Positions 18,774 to 27,489 of a stretch of DNA of 64,000 nt are shown one piece after another. The position numbers were made by a program, and so were the translations under genes. Every line of letters begins with the position of its first letter. The stretch's first letter is position 1. The notes beneath the pieces are model-generated. The model had not been told where the DNA came from. It made no database searches and was given only the letters and a program-made list of their open reading frames with translations. This stretch comes from Agrilactobacillus fermenti (GTDB taxonomy: Bacteria > Bacillota > Bacilli > Lactobacillales > Lactobacillaceae), in NCBI RefSeq assembly GCF_021030645.1, contig NZ_JACGCJ010000010.1, positions 29,902 to 93,901 on the forward strand, in the 5' to 3' direction.

Positions 18774-20456
18774 TTAATATTGATAAACTTTCACTTCGTA
18801 AGGTCTAAGTGTATCTGCCAAGTCGTCAGGATAATTTTGGACCAAGCGCGTTTTACTTTCGGGAAACGCATAGTGTCGTTGGACGGTTTCCTGTGTGAAA
18901 TTGGCAATAACCATTAAATGGTCTGTTTCGTATTGACGCGTATAAGCGAAAACAGCGTCGTCATTTTCGTTACCGGGAACTAAGCAATAGTCACCTAGCG
19001 TAATGATCGGTAGTTTATGGCGTAAGGCAATCAAGCGGCGATAAAAGTGGAAAATACCGTTTGGATCATTGACCTCATTTTCAGCATTGATCTCAGGATA
19101 ATTTTCATTGACAGCTAGCCAAGGCTGGTGGTCACTGAACCCAGCGTTGGGTGCATCGCGCCACTGCATGGGCGTCCGAGCATTATCACGAGAATGGCGA
19201 TTGAGGTATCGTAACATGGTGGGTCCATCAAGCAAGTTATTTTTGTCAACGAGTTCATGGTAAGCGTTGATCGATTCTAGGTCTCGAAAATCAGCCGATG
19301 ATCGGAATGTCGCATTAGTCATGCCCAGTTCTTCCCCTTGGTAGATGTAAGGTGTTCCCTGCATGAAATGGAGTAGAGCTGCTAACATCTTGGCAGCATA
19401 AACACGATATTCTGGGGCATCATTACCAAAGCGTGAGACAACGCGGGGCTGATCATGGTTATTCCAATACAAACTGTTCCAAGCCTGCCCATGAAGCTGT
19501 TGCTGCCAGTCAGTCAATACCGATCGCAGCGTTTTTAAGGGCACCGGTTGATCGCACCACTTACCAAGAGCGGGATTGACATTGCGGTCTAACCCCATAT
19601 GTTTGAAATGAAAAACCATATTCAGTTCAGAACCATCTAAATTGGCATACTTTTTAGCTTCATCAATGGTAACACCAGAAGTTTCACCCACCGTCATCCA
19701 ATTGTGGTGGCTTAAAACTTTTTGATTCATTTCTCGCAGATAGTCATGAACGTGGGGACCGTTCGCCACGACAGAGCCAGCTTTACCATAGAGCTCATTG
19801 GCGGCCTTAGGGGCATCTGGCAGGTTTTTTGGTTTAGAGATCAAGGAAATGACGTCCATTCGAAAACCATCGATTCCCTTAGTTGCCCACCAATTCATCA
19901 TATCAAAGACCGCGTTTCTAACATTGGTATTATCCCAATTTAAGTCAGGTTGTTCTTTCGCAAAAATATGTAGATAGTATTGTTGCGTAACGGGATCATA
20001 TTGCCAGGCTGGCCCGGAGAAGGCGGAGCCCCAATTGTTAGGTTCGTGATCATCAACTGGATCACGCCAAATATAGTAATCACGATAAACGTTATTTTCC
20101 TTTTGAGCACGGCTTTTTTGGAACCATTCGTGGTAATCCGAAGTGTGATTGACCACCAGATCCATTATGATTTTGAGACCACGCTGATGTGCTTGTTGGA
20201 TCAATAGATCAAAATCTGCCATTGTGCCAAAATCAGGGTTGATGGCTTGATAATCAGAAATATCATAACCACCGTCGATATCGCGCGTCTTGTAAATCGG
20301 GTTTAACCAAAGCACGTCGACACCGAGTAATTTAAGGTAATCTAAATGCTCAATAATACCCTTTAAATCACCGATACCGTCATGATTGCTGTCTTGAAAA
20401 CTTTTGGGATAAATTTGGTAAACAACGGCCTTTTGCCACCATTTAATGTCGGTCAT
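18774..20456 (-). CDS. GH13 oligo-1,6-glucosidase (isomaltase-like), copy 1
   Basis: The 560-residue enzyme has the full GH13 catalytic set: DLVVNHTSD, GFRMDVIS (nucleophile Asp), TVGETSG (acid/base Glu) and NNHDQPR (third Asp). Valine after the nucleophile (MDV rather than MDT) is the residue linked to alpha-1,6 specificity in family GH13_31, so isomaltose, panose or dextrin ends are likely substrates. Without a signal peptide it is cytoplasmic. It lies behind the lacI terminator at 20585-20630, so it probably has its own promoter in the 20457-20584 gap. A close paralogue is at 23551-25239; a few kilobases separate the two. Confidence 0.92.
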   Translation of the reverse strand: MTDIKWWQKAVVYQIYPKSFQDSNHDGIGDLKGIIEHLDYLKLLGVDVLWLNPIYKTRDIDGGYDISDYQAINPDFGTMADFDLLIQQAHQRGLKIIMDLVVNHTSDYHEWFQKSRAQKENNVYRDYYIWRDPVDDHEPNNWGSAFSGPAWQYDPVTQQYYLHIFAKEQPDLNWDNTNVRNAVFDMMNWWATKGIDGFRMDVISLISKPKNLPDAPKAANELYGKAGSVVANGPHVHDYLREMNQKVLSHHNWMTVGETSGVTIDEAKKYANLDGSELNMVFHFKHMGLDRNVNPALGKWCDQPVPLKTLRSVLTDWQQQLHGQAWNSLYWNNHDQPRVVSRFGNDAPEYRVYAAKMLAALLHFMQGTPYIYQGEELGMTNATFRSSADFRDLESINAYHELVDKNNLLDGPTMLRYLNRHSRDNARTPMQWRDAPNAGFSDHQPWLAVNENYPEINAENEVNDPNGIFHFYRRLIALRHKLPIITLGDYCLVPGNENDDAVFAYTRQYETDHLMVIANFTQETVQRHYAFPESKTRLVQNYPDDLADTLRPYEVKVYQY

Positions 20457-20584
20457 GTGTCACCCTCCAGTAACTTGAAATGTAAAACGGATTGTTTATA
20501 AATCGGGTTGTCCCAATAAGGTATCTAAATCATACTGTATTATCTGGATTATGCAAACATTAGATTTAGATTTTAAAGAGATAG

Positions 20585-20630
20585 AAATGCAGCCGACACA
20601 CAATAACCTTTTGTTGTCGGCTGCATTTTT
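20585..20630. terminator. Terminator downstream of the glucoside lacI gene
   Basis: AAATGCAGCCGACA and TGTCGGCTGCATTT form a perfect 14-bp stem, flanked by A and T runs. It ends the leftward glucoside operon and separates it from GH13 copy 1. Confidence 0.85.
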
Positions 20631-20655
20631 ATAAATTTATGATATTGTCTACTAC

Positions 20656-21642
20656 TTACCTTGTTGTTAAACCGGCGCTAAAACTAATCGGCACGATCGT
20701 CGGCTGATATTTACGTCGCGATTCACCATTTTTAGGCAAACGTTGGGTTAAATACTGCACAGCTAGTTTGGCCATCTGTGTAATGGGCTGCCGAATCGAA
20801 GCTAATGCGATTGGTTGGCGCGGATAGACTTGGGCGGCATCGAACCCGATAATTTGGACATCTTGGGGGATACGAATACCCTGTTGCAGCAGTAAATGCC
20901 ACATATCTCCAGCAAATTCATCAGCATCCGCAAAAATACCATCAAATTCAAATTGATCTGCATGTAAATGCTGCTGAATAAACGCCTTAAATTCAGCTAG
21001 AATCGTTTGTTCATTGTGTGCCAAGCAGCGGGTATATGACATTTGATGTGTGATGCAATAATCAATGAAGCCTTGCTGGCGTTGCGCAGAAACGTTGACC
21101 ACTGGTGCCAATGATGCAAAGAGTAAATTTTTCGCGCCAGAATCAATCAATTGTTTGGCCGCAAGTTGGCCGCCAGCATAGTTATCAGCCACAATTAGCG
21201 GAAAATGGTCTGATACTTTTTTCTCAATCGCAACTAGGGGAATATCCGCTGGAATCAAGTCGCTGATCTCTGAATAAGACATCGTGATAATACCCGCTAC
21301 TTTCTGGGCTTTCGCCATTTCGATATATTCTAATTCTTCTTTAGGTTCGCTGTTTGAATTACATAGAATCATCTTATAGCCCACTTGATTGAGGGCCATC
21401 TGAATTGCATAGCTTAAATTGGCGAAAAATGGGGTATTGACTTGGGGGATAATTAAGACCACATACTCAGAACGATTTGTCTTTAAAGCCTTGGCAGATG
21501 CATTAGGGACGTAGTGAAGTTGCTTGATGGCGGTTTCAATTTTTGCAGCACTAGCAGTACGCACGTTTTGACCATTGATGTAATTTGAAACCGTCCCTCG
21601 AGAAACACCGGCCAAGCGAGCAACATCGTTCATGTTTGCCAT
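20656..21642 (-). CDS. LacI-family regulator of the alpha-glucoside operon
   Basis: The 328-residue protein starts with MANMNDVARLAGVSRGTVSN, a standard LacI helix-turn-helix, followed by the hinge and a sugar-binding-like effector domain (FDGIFADADEFAGDM, IIGFDAAQVYPRQPIALASI). It is the last gene of the leftward unit GH13-symporter-small protein-lacI. Two GGAACGTTCC palindromes before the first gene of that unit (25261-25270 and 25358-25367) are its likely operators, giving an autoregulated operon. The inducer is presumably an alpha-glucoside; this is inferred from the enzymes beside it. Confidence 0.87.
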   Translation of the reverse strand: MANMNDVARLAGVSRGTVSNYINGQNVRTASAAKIETAIKQLHYVPNASAKALKTNRSEYVVLIIPQVNTPFFANLSYAIQMALNQVGYKMILCNSNSEPKEELEYIEMAKAQKVAGIITMSYSEISDLIPADIPLVAIEKKVSDHFPLIVADNYAGGQLAAKQLIDSGAKNLLFASLAPVVNVSAQRQQGFIDYCITHQMSYTRCLAHNEQTILAEFKAFIQQHLHADQFEFDGIFADADEFAGDMWHLLLQQGIRIPQDVQIIGFDAAQVYPRQPIALASIRQPITQMAKLAVQYLTQRLPKNGESRRKYQPTIVPISFSAGLTTR

Positions 21643-21671
21643 AATATCGTTCTTCCTTTATTTAATAATTA

Positions 21672-21932
21672 TTACGGATCGAATCTCCTAGATAACATCT
21701 TATCAAATAAATCAGATATTTGCTGTTGCTTCATATTTTGAAATTGAGAAGTCTCTAATTGGTCAAAATCTTGAATGAGATAAAAGGCTTCTAAATAAAG
21801 TGTGAGTTGGTCTTTGACAAAACGTTGATTGGTTTGCCCAGGCTGTTTTTGATTATTGCGAATGATGTTCATCGCGAATTCATTGGGATCAATATTTAAT
21901 TGGTTGGACTGGATATCTTTTTCGACAGACAT
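21672..21932 (-). CDS. Small conserved protein of sugar operon, unknown function
   Basis: This 86-residue soluble, glutamine-rich protein has no signal peptide or cysteine. It is clearly related to the 85-residue protein at 63180-63437: both have an L/HxDPxxFA motif near residue 15, an asparagine-rich I/V-x-N-x-Q patch, and a (K)xxLTLYLxA helix followed by F(D/N)xLE. It sits between the symporter gene (16-bp gap) and lacI (29-bp gap), so it is surely co-expressed with them. Two predicted amphipathic helices suggest a small adaptor or regulator. I do not recognise the family and assign no function. Confidence 0.75.
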   Translation of the reverse strand: MSVEKDIQSNQLNIDPNEFAMNIIRNNQKQPGQTNQRFVKDQLTLYLEAFYLIQDFDQLETSQFQNMKQQQISDLFDKMLSRRFDP

Positions 21933-21947
21933 AATTTAACGCCTCAA

Positions 21948-23372
21948 TTATTTTGTAGTAACTTGCTCTTGCTGATGTTTCTTTGTTAGATAACGGGTCA
22001 TTTCTTTTTCTTTCTTAGGTGTCAATTGATAAAACAAGACTAAAATAAGTGAGATAGCAAAGGCGATCATTGGCACCCAAACGTAATCGGATTCGATGGC
22101 AAATAGGGCGGAAGCCGGTTGGGTTTTGTTTGGTACATAATGGCCTAAGGATAAGAAGAAGCCACTGATGGCGCCGCCGATACCCATACCAAACTTAGCT
22201 GTGAAACTAGAGGCAGAAGTGACAATACCCTCTGCACGCACACCATTGCGCCACTCACCATAATCTACAGAATCGGCTAATAGCACGGCAATCAAAGCTG
22301 AGATGAACCCATTCCCAAAGTTGCTGATGATCGTGCCAAAAATGATAATGGCAATATTTAACATGTGCGCACCGATGCCTAAGAAGAGTTGACCAGCAAT
22401 AGCAATCGCTAGTCCCCCGAGCATGGTTTTCTTCTTGCCGATTTTCAGCACAACCTGCGGGGTCATAAAGACAGAAATCAAACTGACGGCATTGAATAAT
22501 AGCGCGAATGAAACCAAATCGGCACGACCCAGGTTATATTTGAAGAAATAAATCGTTACTTGATTTTTGGCTTGCATCCCCAGCCAATAGACGAAATTCA
22601 AAACGATCACGATCACCCACGGCCAATTTCTTTTTAAGGCTTTTAGAGAAGTTTTAATGGGTAAAGGTTTTTCGGAACCCTCTGAATGAACACGTTCGCG
22701 TAGATTTTTAAAAACAACTAAATAAATCACGAAGAAAACGATGCCAGCCAGCAAAGCTAATGAGAAAAAGCCTTTCTTGTCGTTACCTTGGCCAAAGAAG
22801 CCAACTAAAGGCAAAGCAATCACGGAGATCAGTGTCCCACCGAAATTAGAGAAAAGCGACCGGATGGTTGACAGCGTGACCCGTTCATGGGAATTTTCGG
22901 TTAGGCTTGGCAAAATTGAGGTGAGGGGAATATTGACAGCGGAATAGAGGACATCCACACCAATATAGGTGACATAAGCCCAGATGATTTTACCAGTCAT
23001 CGACAAATTAGGTGCGGCAAAACATAATACCGTGAAAATAGAAAATGGGGCACAGAACCATAACAGATAAGGGCGGCTTTTACCCCATTTGGTATGTGTG
23101 TGGTCGATCATGATGCCCCAAAACGGACCATCAAAGGCATCTACGATTCGGGCAACCAACATTAAAGTGCCAACGGCAGCGGCCTGAATGCCAAAAACAT
23201 CGGTGTAAAAATACATCAAATAAGTACCAACTAAACTAAACGTGAAGCTACAAGCAAAGTCACTGATGCCATAACTTAAACGTTCATGCCAAGGTAAAAT
23301 ACCTTGGGCTAATTTCTGTGCGGTTGTTAAATGGGTAACATGATGTGGCCCAACTGGATCAGACTTGATCAT
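21948..23372 (-). CDS. GPH-family symporter, probable alpha-glucoside uptake
   Basis: The 474-residue carrier has about 12 membrane segments with GPH signatures: LSYGISDFACSFTFSLVG near residue 40, RIVDAFDGPFWGIMIDHT with KWGKSRPYL, and DSVDYGEWRNGVRAEG late. Start ATG 23372 is chosen because AGGAGG lies 10 nt upstream; the longer frame to 23408 has no such site. It lies between an upstream GH13 glucosidase and a downstream regulator, so its cargo is likely isomaltose-type or related alpha-glucosides. A copy of the 120-nt repeat separates it from the GH13 gene. Confidence 0.88.
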   Translation of the reverse strand: MIKSDPVGPHHVTHLTTAQKLAQGILPWHERLSYGISDFACSFTFSLVGTYLMYFYTDVFGIQAAAVGTLMLVARIVDAFDGPFWGIMIDHTHTKWGKSRPYLLWFCAPFSIFTVLCFAAPNLSMTGKIIWAYVTYIGVDVLYSAVNIPLTSILPSLTENSHERVTLSTIRSLFSNFGGTLISVIALPLVGFFGQGNDKKGFFSLALLAGIVFFVIYLVVFKNLRERVHSEGSEKPLPIKTSLKALKRNWPWVIVIVLNFVYWLGMQAKNQVTIYFFKYNLGRADLVSFALLFNAVSLISVFMTPQVVLKIGKKKTMLGGLAIAIAGQLFLGIGAHMLNIAIIIFGTIISNFGNGFISALIAVLLADSVDYGEWRNGVRAEGIVTSASSFTAKFGMGIGGAISGFFLSLGHYVPNKTQPASALFAIESDYVWVPMIAFAISLILVLFYQLTPKKEKEMTRYLTKKHQQEQVTTK

Positions 23373-23430
23373 ATGCCATACGCCTCCTAATGACGTCTCG
23401 TTGAACATTATAATTTTTGTCTACTGTTTC

Positions 23431-23550
23431 TTAAACGTGTGCCAAAAGGCAACGATCTCACCTAACGGCAAATCACTCAAATGGCAACCCCATCCATTTA
23501 TCGTGATTTTTGTTAGTGCTCGATCGCTGACCGCCTTTTGTTACACGCTG
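23431..23550 (-). repeat. 120-nt structured 3'-UTR repeat, copy A
   Basis: On the minus-strand transcript it begins directly after the GH13 TAG stop codon. The outer arms are GTGT-AA-CAAAAGGC and GCCTTTTG-GC-ACAC, then GAGCACTAAC with GTTAGGTGA, then AATCAC with GTGATT, then AAATGG with CCATTT. This copy lies inside an operon, and unlike copies B, C and D it is not followed by a terminator. Confidence 0.85.
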
Positions 23551-25239
23551 CTATGATTCATATTGATAAACTTTGACTTCATAAGGTCGAATCGTATCAC
23601 CCATATCGTCCGCATAATTTTGAATTAGTAATTGCTTATTTGTGGGCAATTCGTAATGGCGTGAGACCGTTTCAGCTGTGAAATTAGCAATGATTTGTAA
23701 ATTTTGATTTTGATAATGGCGTTGATAAGCAAAGATAGCTGTATCAGTTTCGTTGCCCGCAACAAGTTGATAGTCGCCCAAAGTGATGATTGGCAGGTCA
23801 TGGCGTAATTGAATCAAACGCCGGTAAAAGTTAAAAATGGACTGGGGATCAGCGACTTCTTGAGCGGCATTGATTTCAGGATAATTTGGATTGACAGCTA
23901 GCCAAGGCTCGTGGTCGCTAAAACCAGCATTTTTTTGATCATTCCACTGCATTGGTGTGCGGGCATTATCTCGGGAGCGAGCGTTGAGATAACGCAACAT
24001 GGTTGGTCCGTCAACCAATTTAGCTTGGTCAACGAGTTCATGGTAGGCGTTGATCGATTCAAGATCCCGGAAGTCATCTAATGAATGGAAAACTGTGTTG
24101 GTCATACCCAATTCTTCACCTTGATAGATATAGGGCGTCCCTTGCATAAAGTGTAATAAAGCGGCGAGCATTTTGGCAGCATAAACGCGATATTCAGGAC
24201 GATCATTACCAAAGCGGGAAACACAGCGAGGTTGGTCATGGTTGTTCCAATATAAGCTATTCCAAGCTTTGCCGTGCAGCGTACTTTGCCACTTGCTCAA
24301 GTTTGCTCGTAGATCTTTTAAAGCAACCGGCTGATCGTTCCATTTACCTAACGCTGGATTAGGATTGCCATCTAAGCCCATGTGTTCAAATTGGAAAACC
24401 ATATTTAATTCAGAATGATTCAAGTTGGCATATTTTTGGGCTTCTGAAACAGTCACGCCAGCAGTTTCACCGACAGTCATCCAATCATATTTACTTAAGA
24501 CTTGCTGGTTCATCTCACGCAAATAATCATGGACATGAGGGCCGTTCACAACAACAGCACTGGCATCGCCATATAAAGCACCTTTAGTTTGTGGGGCATT
24601 AGGCAAGCCTTTTGGTTTAGAAATCATGGAGATCACATCCATGCGAAAACCGTCGATACCTTTAGCTGCCCACCAATTCATCATATCGAAAACGGAATGG
24701 CGGACATGAGGGTTATCCCAATTGAGATCTGGCTGTTCTTTAGCAAATAGATGCAAATAGTATTGTTTTGTCTGGGGATCATACTGCCAAGCTGGACCGG
24801 AGAACATGGAACCCCAATTGTTAGGCTCGTGACCATTAACAGGATCGCGCCAGATATAATAGTCTCTAAAAGCATTATCTGTTTTTGTGGCGCGACTCTT
24901 TTTGAACCAATCGTGTTGATCAGAGGTGTGGTTGACAACTAGATCCATCACAATCTTTAAATCGCGCTGATGTGCTTGCTGAACCAATTCATCAAAGTCA
25001 GCCATTGTCCCAAAATTAGGATTAATAGCTTGATAATCAGAGATATCATAGCCACCATCGACATCCATTGTTTTGTAGATTGGGTTCAGCCAGATCACAT
25101 CGACACCAAGCTGTTTGATATAATCTAAACGCTGGATGATGCCTTGTAAGTCACCGATGCCATCGTGATTACTATCTTGAAAACTTTTAGGATAAACTTG
25201 ATAGACAACAGCATTTTGCCACCATTTTACATTTTCCAT
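23551..25239 (-). CDS. GH13 oligo-1,6-glucosidase (isomaltase-like), copy 2
   Basis: The 562-residue enzyme carries DLVVNHTSD, GFRMDVIS, TVGETAG and NNHDQPR as the GH13 catalytic blocks, with valine after the nucleophile as expected for alpha-1,6 specificity. It is very close to the enzyme at 18774 over the full length, so the pair arose by duplication. Start ATG 25239 follows GGAGG at 25248-25252; the longer frame to 25386 runs through the operators and is rejected. It is the first gene of a LacI-controlled unit with a symporter, a small protein and lacI. Two GGAACGTTCC operators and a cre-like site lie upstream. Confidence 0.92.
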   Translation of the reverse strand: MENVKWWQNAVVYQVYPKSFQDSNHDGIGDLQGIIQRLDYIKQLGVDVIWLNPIYKTMDVDGGYDISDYQAINPNFGTMADFDELVQQAHQRDLKIVMDLVVNHTSDQHDWFKKSRATKTDNAFRDYYIWRDPVNGHEPNNWGSMFSGPAWQYDPQTKQYYLHLFAKEQPDLNWDNPHVRHSVFDMMNWWAAKGIDGFRMDVISMISKPKGLPNAPQTKGALYGDASAVVVNGPHVHDYLREMNQQVLSKYDWMTVGETAGVTVSEAQKYANLNHSELNMVFQFEHMGLDGNPNPALGKWNDQPVALKDLRANLSKWQSTLHGKAWNSLYWNNHDQPRCVSRFGNDRPEYRVYAAKMLAALLHFMQGTPYIYQGEELGMTNTVFHSLDDFRDLESINAYHELVDQAKLVDGPTMLRYLNARSRDNARTPMQWNDQKNAGFSDHEPWLAVNPNYPEINAAQEVADPQSIFNFYRRLIQLRHDLPIITLGDYQLVAGNETDTAIFAYQRHYQNQNLQIIANFTAETVSRHYELPTNKQLLIQNYADDMGDTIRPYEVKVYQYES

Positions 25240-25260
25240 AAGGATAACCTCCATTAATTT

Positions 25261-25270
25261 GGAACGTTCC
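25261..25270. promoter_or_regulatory. LacI-type operator O1 of the glucoside operon
   Basis: GGAACGTTCC is a perfect palindrome 21 bp before the GH13 start codon. The identical core recurs at 25358-25367, 97 bp away, a spacing that could allow looping. Confidence 0.75.
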
Positions 25271-25355
25271 ATTAAATGAGTAAAAAAATAATTGCAACAC
25301 TTTAAACAAATATGTCTGGTAAGGCCTTCAAAAAAGTGGAATCTATTTATATGTT

Positions 25356-25369
25356 TTGGAACGTTCCAA
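25356..25369. promoter_or_regulatory. LacI-type operator O2 of the glucoside operon
   Basis: TTGGAACGTTCCAA is a perfect 14-bp palindrome containing the O1 core. It is the longer and probably stronger site. Confidence 0.78.
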
Positions 25370-25404
25370 CTATTCAAATAAATCATAGCGCTTTCTTAGA
25401 AAAA

Positions 25405-25418
25405 TGCAAGCGCTTTTT
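25405..25418. promoter_or_regulatory. Candidate cre site before the glucoside operon
   Basis: TGCAAGCGCTTTTT matches the CcpA cre core AAGCGCTT with weaker ends. A second GCGCTTTC lies just left at 25388. Carbon catabolite control of a glucoside operon is expected. Confidence 0.45.
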
Positions 25419-25445
25419 AGAATTTTTGTCTGCTAAATCGTTCGT

Positions 25446-25499
25446 AAATAAATAGGGACAGAAACAAAATATTAGTTTTGCTCTGATCCCTATTTATTA
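25446..25499 (-). terminator. Terminator of the repeat-B module
   Basis: AAATAGGGA-CAGA-AA-CAAAA pairs with TTTTG-C-TCTG-A-TCCCTATTT. The inner part (CAGAAACAAAA..TTAGTTTTG) is shared with the terminators after copies C and D, while the outer stem differs. It ends the aldehyde dehydrogenase transcript. Confidence 0.8.
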
Positions 25500-25512
25500 C
25501 GAGTATATGTTG

Positions 25513-25631
25513 TTTAAACGTGTTTCAAAAGGCAACGCCCTTGCCTAACAGCAACTCCCTCAGATGGGAAGCCCACCATTGTCGGGATTCTTGTTCGTGC
25601 TCGATCGCTGACCACCTTTTGTCACACACTG
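25513..25631 (-). repeat. 120-nt structured 3'-UTR repeat, copy B
   Basis: On the minus strand it begins 2 nt after the aldehyde dehydrogenase TAA. Outer arms are GTGT-GA-CAAAAGG and CCTTTTG-AA-ACAC. The third helix, AATCAC/GTGATT in other copies, is here AATCCC paired with GGGAGTT, a matching change on both sides. A terminator with the shared core follows at 25446-25499. Confidence 0.85.
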
Positions 25632-25633
25632 TT

Positions 25634-27049
25634 TTATTTTACCAAATCTCGCAATTCAGCAATTAAATCTAAAGGATGCCGCGTTGCTTTTGAAATGGTC
25701 TTAATATTTAATAAATCACGATCCGTTAAGTTATGAGAGATCGAGTTTTTACCGTAAGAGCCAGTACCTAAGGTTAAGGAAGGGGTCAATTTATTGAAGA
25801 GACCGCCAATACCACCTAGAGAGCCTGGCGTGTTGATCAAGATACGGCAGGCTGGCATTTTGACACCGAATTCGTCAATAATTGCTTGATCTTTAGTGTG
25901 CAAAACAGCAGTGTGACCCAAACCACCATATTCTAATAAAGCCAGGCAAAGGTTCATGGCTGATTCATGACCGTTGGCTTCATACATTGTTAAAACAGGC
26001 GACAATTTTTCGCCAGAAAGTGGGAAATTCACACCAATACCGCCGACTTCAGCGATGAGTAGTTTTGTACCCTTAGGCACCTGAATGCCGGCAATCTCGG
26101 CGATACGTTCTGCTGACTGACCGGCAATTGGACCTCGAACGGTATGGCGTTTGGGATCGATGACCGCGTCACTTAACTTTTGTGTATCAGCCTTGGGCAC
26201 AAAGTAAGCACCCTGTTTTTCAAAACTTGTACGTGTTTTTTGATAGATAGCACGATCGACGACCACACTATTTTCTGAGGCACAAATCATGCCATTATCA
26301 AACGTTTTTGACGTCATGATATCTTGGACAGCAGCGTCGACGTCAGCAGAGGCTTCAATATAAGCCGGAGCATTACCGGGGCCAACACCAAGAGCAGGTT
26401 TACCGGTGGAGTAAGCCGCAGCAACCATTGCTGGACCACCAGTTGCTAGGACAATGGCGACGTTAGGATGATTCATCAATTTATCTGTAGCTTCGATGCT
26501 TGGCTGTGGAATCCACTGGATGCAATCCTTAGGGGCGCCAGCTTGTTCAGCGGCTTGAGCCAGAAGTCGGCAAGTTGCACTGCCACATTGCTGCGCTTGT
26601 GGGTGTAGCCCAAAAATAATCGTGTTCCGCGTTTTTAAAGCTAACAAGATTTTGAAAATAACCGTTGACGTTGGATTCGTGACCGGAGTAACGCCCGCAA
26701 CGACGCCCAGAGGTTCTGCAATTTCCTGAAGACCATTGGCTGGGTCGTCTTTAATGATACCAACGGTTTTATCATCTTTGATTTGATTCCAAATATATTG
26801 ACTGGCATAAATATTTTTAATGGCTTTGTCTTCATAGTTGCCCCGACCAGTTTCTCGATAGGCTAACTGAGCCAATGCCTTGGCATGGCGCCGGGCTGTA
26901 TCAGCAATGGCTTCACAAATGGTATCCACTTGTTTTTGATCAAAAGTACGTAAGCTCTTAAAGGCATCTTGTGAACGAGAAACCATAGTGTTAATCATAT
27001 TTTCAACGGGTAGATTTACTAAATTCGTTGTTTTCTCTATATTTTGCAT
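25634..27049 (-). CDS. Acylating acetaldehyde dehydrogenase (stand-alone AdhE-type ALDH domain)
   Basis: The 471-residue protein matches the N-terminal half of AdhE: RETGRGNYEDKAIKN near residue 65, VTPVTNPTSTVIFK, LGVGPGNAPAYIE and the catalytic region FDNGMICASENSVV (Cys). It ends with GSYGKNSISHNLTDRDLLNIKT, the part that in AdhE leads into the alcohol dehydrogenase half, which is absent here. It interconverts acetyl-CoA and acetaldehyde with NADH, balancing redox in heterofermentative growth or aldehyde metabolism. The upstream region has four ACAGTT/AACTGT half-sites. The gene is alone and ends in repeat copy B and its terminator. Confidence 0.9.
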   Translation of the reverse strand: MQNIEKTTNLVNLPVENMINTMVSRSQDAFKSLRTFDQKQVDTICEAIADTARRHAKALAQLAYRETGRGNYEDKAIKNIYASQYIWNQIKDDKTVGIIKDDPANGLQEIAEPLGVVAGVTPVTNPTSTVIFKILLALKTRNTIIFGLHPQAQQCGSATCRLLAQAAEQAGAPKDCIQWIPQPSIEATDKLMNHPNVAIVLATGGPAMVAAAYSTGKPALGVGPGNAPAYIEASADVDAAVQDIMTSKTFDNGMICASENSVVVDRAIYQKTRTSFEKQGAYFVPKADTQKLSDAVIDPKRHTVRGPIAGQSAERIAEIAGIQVPKGTKLLIAEVGGIGVNFPLSGEKLSPVLTMYEANGHESAMNLCLALLEYGGLGHTAVLHTKDQAIIDEFGVKMPACRILINTPGSLGGIGGLFNKLTPSLTLGTGSYGKNSISHNLTDRDLLNIKTISKATRHPLDLIAELRDLVK

Positions 27050-27489
27050 ATCGAGACACGTCCTTTTTCAGAAAATTAATTATTTAATTCACAATTAGAA
27101 TATAGAACTTTTTGGTTCTGTTGTAAAACAGGAATAACTGTTTTCACACAGTTTGGTACAGTTAACATAAATTGTTATGGTACGAAGAACTGTGTATTTC
27201 AGATGAATTGAATTATTGTTCGTTTAAAGATGCTATGTGTGCGATAATGCAGTCATAAAGTATTAAAAAGTAAGTAAAAGACGAACAATGTAAATAAAAA
27301 CGGTTTCAAAATAAAAAATTTTAATAACAAAATATTTCGCGTGTACTAATTTGCATAAGGAGAGTGAGACAAGAGGCGTTCCAAAAGGTCGACTGCCCGT
27401 GCCGTTTCAATACTCATTCAGGCCAAATTATGATAGTATTGAAACAGGTTGTAACGCATGAAGATTAATTAAAAAAGGGCGTGACGCAA
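27050..27489. promoter_or_regulatory. Intergenic region between the aldehyde dehydrogenase and folB
   Basis: The left part, upstream of the leftward dehydrogenase gene, has four copies of one hexamer: AACTGT at 27137 and 27188, ACAGTT at 27148 and 27158. The first two form AACTG-TTTTCAC-ACAGTT-like dyad symmetry and suggest an operator. At 27360-27381 lies a fragment matching only the 5' end of the 120-nt repeat family. At about 27404-27445 the arms GTTTCAATACT and AGTATTGAAAC form a perfect 11-bp hairpin before folB. It has no T run, so it may be a leader structure rather than a terminator. Confidence 0.5.
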
